Assembly: GCA_002101225.1 (NCBI GenBank)
Contig: LWTN01000241.1
Location: 1-62,741 of the forward strand
Source of the DNA: Cycloclasticus sp. symbiont of Poecilosclerida sp. M
GTDB taxonomy: Bacteria; Pseudomonadota; Gammaproteobacteria; Methylococcales; Cycloclasticaceae
Direction: 5' to 3'
DNA length: 62,741 bases
Shown: positions 61,599 to 62,741 of the stretch, piece by piece
Numbering within the stretch: the stretch's first letter is position 1
Layout: every line of letters starts with the position of its first letter
The notes under the pieces: generated by a model
The model's input: only the letters and a program-made list of their open reading frames with translations
Database searches by the model: none
What the model was told of the DNA's origin: nothing
Translations under genes and position numbers: made by a program

Positions 61599-62042
61599 CT
61601 AAGTTGCAAAGGCCTTTATCCATGATTAGTATGTCAATATCATAATACATGGAAGTGTAATCCATATATGTACAATTAATACGTGGAACACTGCTTCCGC
61701 TTATTAACACTGTTAGTACTCTAAATTTTCCTTAGTTACCATCCTACAAAGTATCGGCAAATAGAGAACCTTTACCGTGTTCTTGTTCGTGGCATATTCT
61801 GACCATTCAATGGTATTTGAAACGGTTGGGCAAGTAGTAACTGGGCTAAAATGTTGTAACGCTGTTATCTAATGTGTTTTAGAAAAATAGTACTTGCAAA
61901 ACATGCTTTGTTAGACAAACTTAGTGTCAAAAATATTGAAAGTAACGGGCATTAAGAAACCAAGCCCAGTTACAGCAAAGAGCATTTAAAAGAAGCGGAG
62001 CGTAGCACTTGTTGTGTTTACAAACATTAGGTTGCATCGACG
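61599..62042. other. Gene-poor stretch between recJ and the first attC
   Basis: No frame of 60 codons or more and no recognisable protein is seen. It contains an imperfect palindrome near 61618-61652 (TCCATG ... CATGGA) and an exact 11-bp inverted repeat, GTAACTGGGCT at 61837-61847 and AGCCCAGTTAC at 61962-61972. The piece ends at the left half of an attC site, so the part next to it may be a non-coding or decayed cassette. No attI, integrase or strong promoter is recognised. Confidence 0.6.
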
Positions 62043-62172
62043 CACTAACAAAACGGTCAACCTGACCGCCTAACGCAAGTTAATTTAACAAAAACCTGAT
62101 GATTTTGAATGTTAGGTGTATTTATGCTATTTTTAGTGTATCAGTCGGCGGCAGGTTACCTCGGCGTTAGCC
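62043..62172 (+). other. Integron attC site 1 (VCR-like, about 130 bp)
   Basis: The left simple site has CTAAC (62045-62049) and AACCTGACCGCC; the right simple site has GGCGGCAGGTT and GTTAGCC (62166-62172). The two inner boxes pair exactly except for one extra A in the left one, the extrahelical base that sets strand choice in attC sites. The spacers are nine and eight bases. The middle contains TTTTAGTGT as in Vibrio cholerae repeats. Recombination would occur between G62166 and T62167. The orientation is the same as attC 2. Confidence 0.85.
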
Positions 62173-62616
62173 ACCACAAACATGCTACGGAGTAGAATTA
62201 TGAGTTTAAGCGATAAAATTGATGATTGGAAAATGTACCCTAATGCACTTGGCTCAGAATCCCAAGTAGCAGTGATTGTGGGGGAAGTATCTGTAGTACT
62301 TGAAGAAGAAATACCAAAGCATGTAAAGGAAGCATTAAAAACGTTATCACTTCGAGGGACAATGAGAGACATTGCTAAAGCGATAGCTTCTAATGAAGAG
62401 CCAGAACAACACAATATGGGAGTCCCTTCTTTTCATGATGTCGTCGATGCAGCAGGAGCCTCTTGTTGTATTTCATGGGCAGAAGCACTGTCAATATTAA
62501 CAATTTATCTCGAAGAACGCAGGGCTAAAATTGGCTAACAAAAGCATCCAGCGGACAGTTAAAAGCGGCATTTCGCTCCGCTACATTCTGCTTTTAACTG
62601 CCGCTGATGCTGGCCG
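62167..62616 (+). mobile_element. Integron gene cassette, complete, 450 bp
   Basis: The unit is bounded by the G/TT cleavage points of attC 1 and attC 2 and contains one gene followed by its own attC. Such cassettes are excised and inserted by an IntI tyrosine recombinase, which is not present in this window. The start of an identical cassette follows at 62617. Confidence 0.85.
62200..62538 (+). CDS. Cassette-encoded protein of unknown function
   Basis: The 112-residue protein is not recognised. It starts at ATG 62200 with GGAG seven bases upstream (an ATG at 62182 lies before that site). It is acidic and probably cytoplasmic: SLSDKIDDWKMYPNALGSES, QVAVIVGEVSVVLEEEIPKH, LKTLSLRGTMRDIAKAIASN, then a His/Pro-containing loop and SCCISWAEALSILTIYLEER with two adjacent cysteines. 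No membrane segment, signal peptide or catalytic motif is obvious. The TAA stop lies within the CTAAC core of attC 2, the usual compact cassette layout. Toxin-antitoxin or other accessory roles are possible but unsupported. Confidence 0.75.
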   Translation: MSLSDKIDDWKMYPNALGSESQVAVIVGEVSVVLEEEIPKHVKEALKTLSLRGTMRDIAKAIASNEEPEQHNMGVPSFHDVVDAAGASCCISWAEALSILTIYLEERRAKIG

Positions 62617-62622
62617 TTAGCC
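62533..62622 (+). other. Integron attC site 2 (about 90 bp)
   Basis: Outer boxes GGCTAAC (62533-62539) and GTTAGCC (62616-62622) are exact complements. The inner arms GCATCCAGCGGACAGTTAAA and the complement of TTTAACTGCCGCTGATGC pair with two extra bases on the left arm, as required for extrahelical bases. The loop includes CATTTCGCTCCGC. Because the extra bases lie on the left side, the cassette gene is read left to right. Confidence 0.92.
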
Positions 62623-62741
62623 ACCACAAACATGCTACGGAGTAGAATTATGAGTTTAAGCGATAAAATTGATGATTGGAAAATGTACCCTAATGCACTT
62701 GGCTCAGAATCCCAAGTAGCAGTGATTGTGGGGGAAGTATC
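62617..62741 (+). mobile_element. Start of a second, identical cassette (cut by the window edge)
   Basis: The 125 bases from the cleavage point to the window end equal 62167-62291 without mismatch. It may be a tandem copy of the cassette, or the reading of a circular form, or the end of an assembly path (see findings). Confidence 0.7.
62650..62741 (+). CDS. Second copy of the cassette protein, N-terminal part only
   Basis: The first 30 codons are identical to those of the gene at 62200, with the same GGAG ribosome site. The gene is cut by the window edge, so nothing beyond can be said. Confidence 0.65.
   Translation, partial: MSLSDKIDDWKMYPNALGSESQVAVIVGEV

Noticed and set aside
61834-61973. 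Possible third attC formed by the 11-bp inverted repeat
   Set aside because: The right end GTTACAG does not fit the GTTRRRY core, and no second pair of inner boxes with an extra base is found.

Overview
The window reads as a stretch of a gammaproteobacterial chromosome of moderate-to-low GC. The evidence is the very long collinear housekeeping block rpsB-tsf-pyrH-frr-uppS-cdsA-dxr-rseP-bamA-skp-lpxD-fabZ-lpxA-lpxB-rnhB-dnaE-accA-tilS-pyrG-kdsA-eno-ftsB-ispD-ispF-truD, followed by surE-pcm-yqaA-nlpD-rpoS, plus the nudJ-mnmA-purB neighbourhood with a PhoPQ-type two-component pair beside it. The arsenosugar genes and the general gene style would suit a marine or aquatic lineage (for example a Thiotrichales-like group such as Cycloclasticus or Methylophaga). 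That placement is a guess; class level is all I would defend.

Left part (1-9.6 kb). The window opens inside an IS5-family transposase. Then come an S49 membrane peptidase, a PepSY-phoP-phoQ-like operon, and, on the minus strand, a two-gene unit whose second gene (secretin-like) is split by an in-frame TAA. purB, mnmA and nudJ follow, also on the minus strand. Between purB and mnmA, where hflD often sits, there is only a 165-bp MITE-like palindromic element. A decayed IS30-family element (8530-9589) ends this part.

Middle accessory part (9.6-20.6 kb, plus strand). An AddAB-like nuclease/helicase pair overlaps the first gene of an arsenosugar-type operon: a VTT membrane domain fused to a MerA-like flavin disulfide reductase, then ArsS, ArsM and a TIGR04283-type glycosyltransferase. 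The stop/start overlaps suggest that the DNA-repair pair and the arsenic genes are cotranscribed.

Core part (20.6-61.6 kb). glnD and map are on the minus strand, divergent from the rpsB block. That block covers translation factors, envelope biogenesis (BAM, lipid A, Kdo), isoprenoid/undecaprenyl supply (dxr, ispD, ispF, uppS, uppP), DNA replication, CTP synthesis and enolase. It continues into the stationary-phase/repair cluster (surE, pcm, nlpD, rpoS) and a threonine branch (AlaC-like aminotransferase, hom, thrC), and closes with recJ. rpsB carries a lysine/alanine-rich C-terminal extension built from a 48-bp tandem repeat.

Right end (61.6-62.7 kb). This is the most interesting part. It is the edge of an integron cassette array: two attC sites (62043-62172, 62533-62622) in the same orientation flank a 450-bp cassette encoding an unrecognised 112-aa protein, and the same cassette starts again at 62617. 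No integrase gene is visible. The last 127 bases exactly repeat 62165-62291. Because 127 is a common assembler k-mer size, the window may be a complete draft contig that stops at the repeat, so the junction could mean either tandem cassettes or a circular cassette form. No tRNA, rRNA, CRISPR array or prophage was seen.
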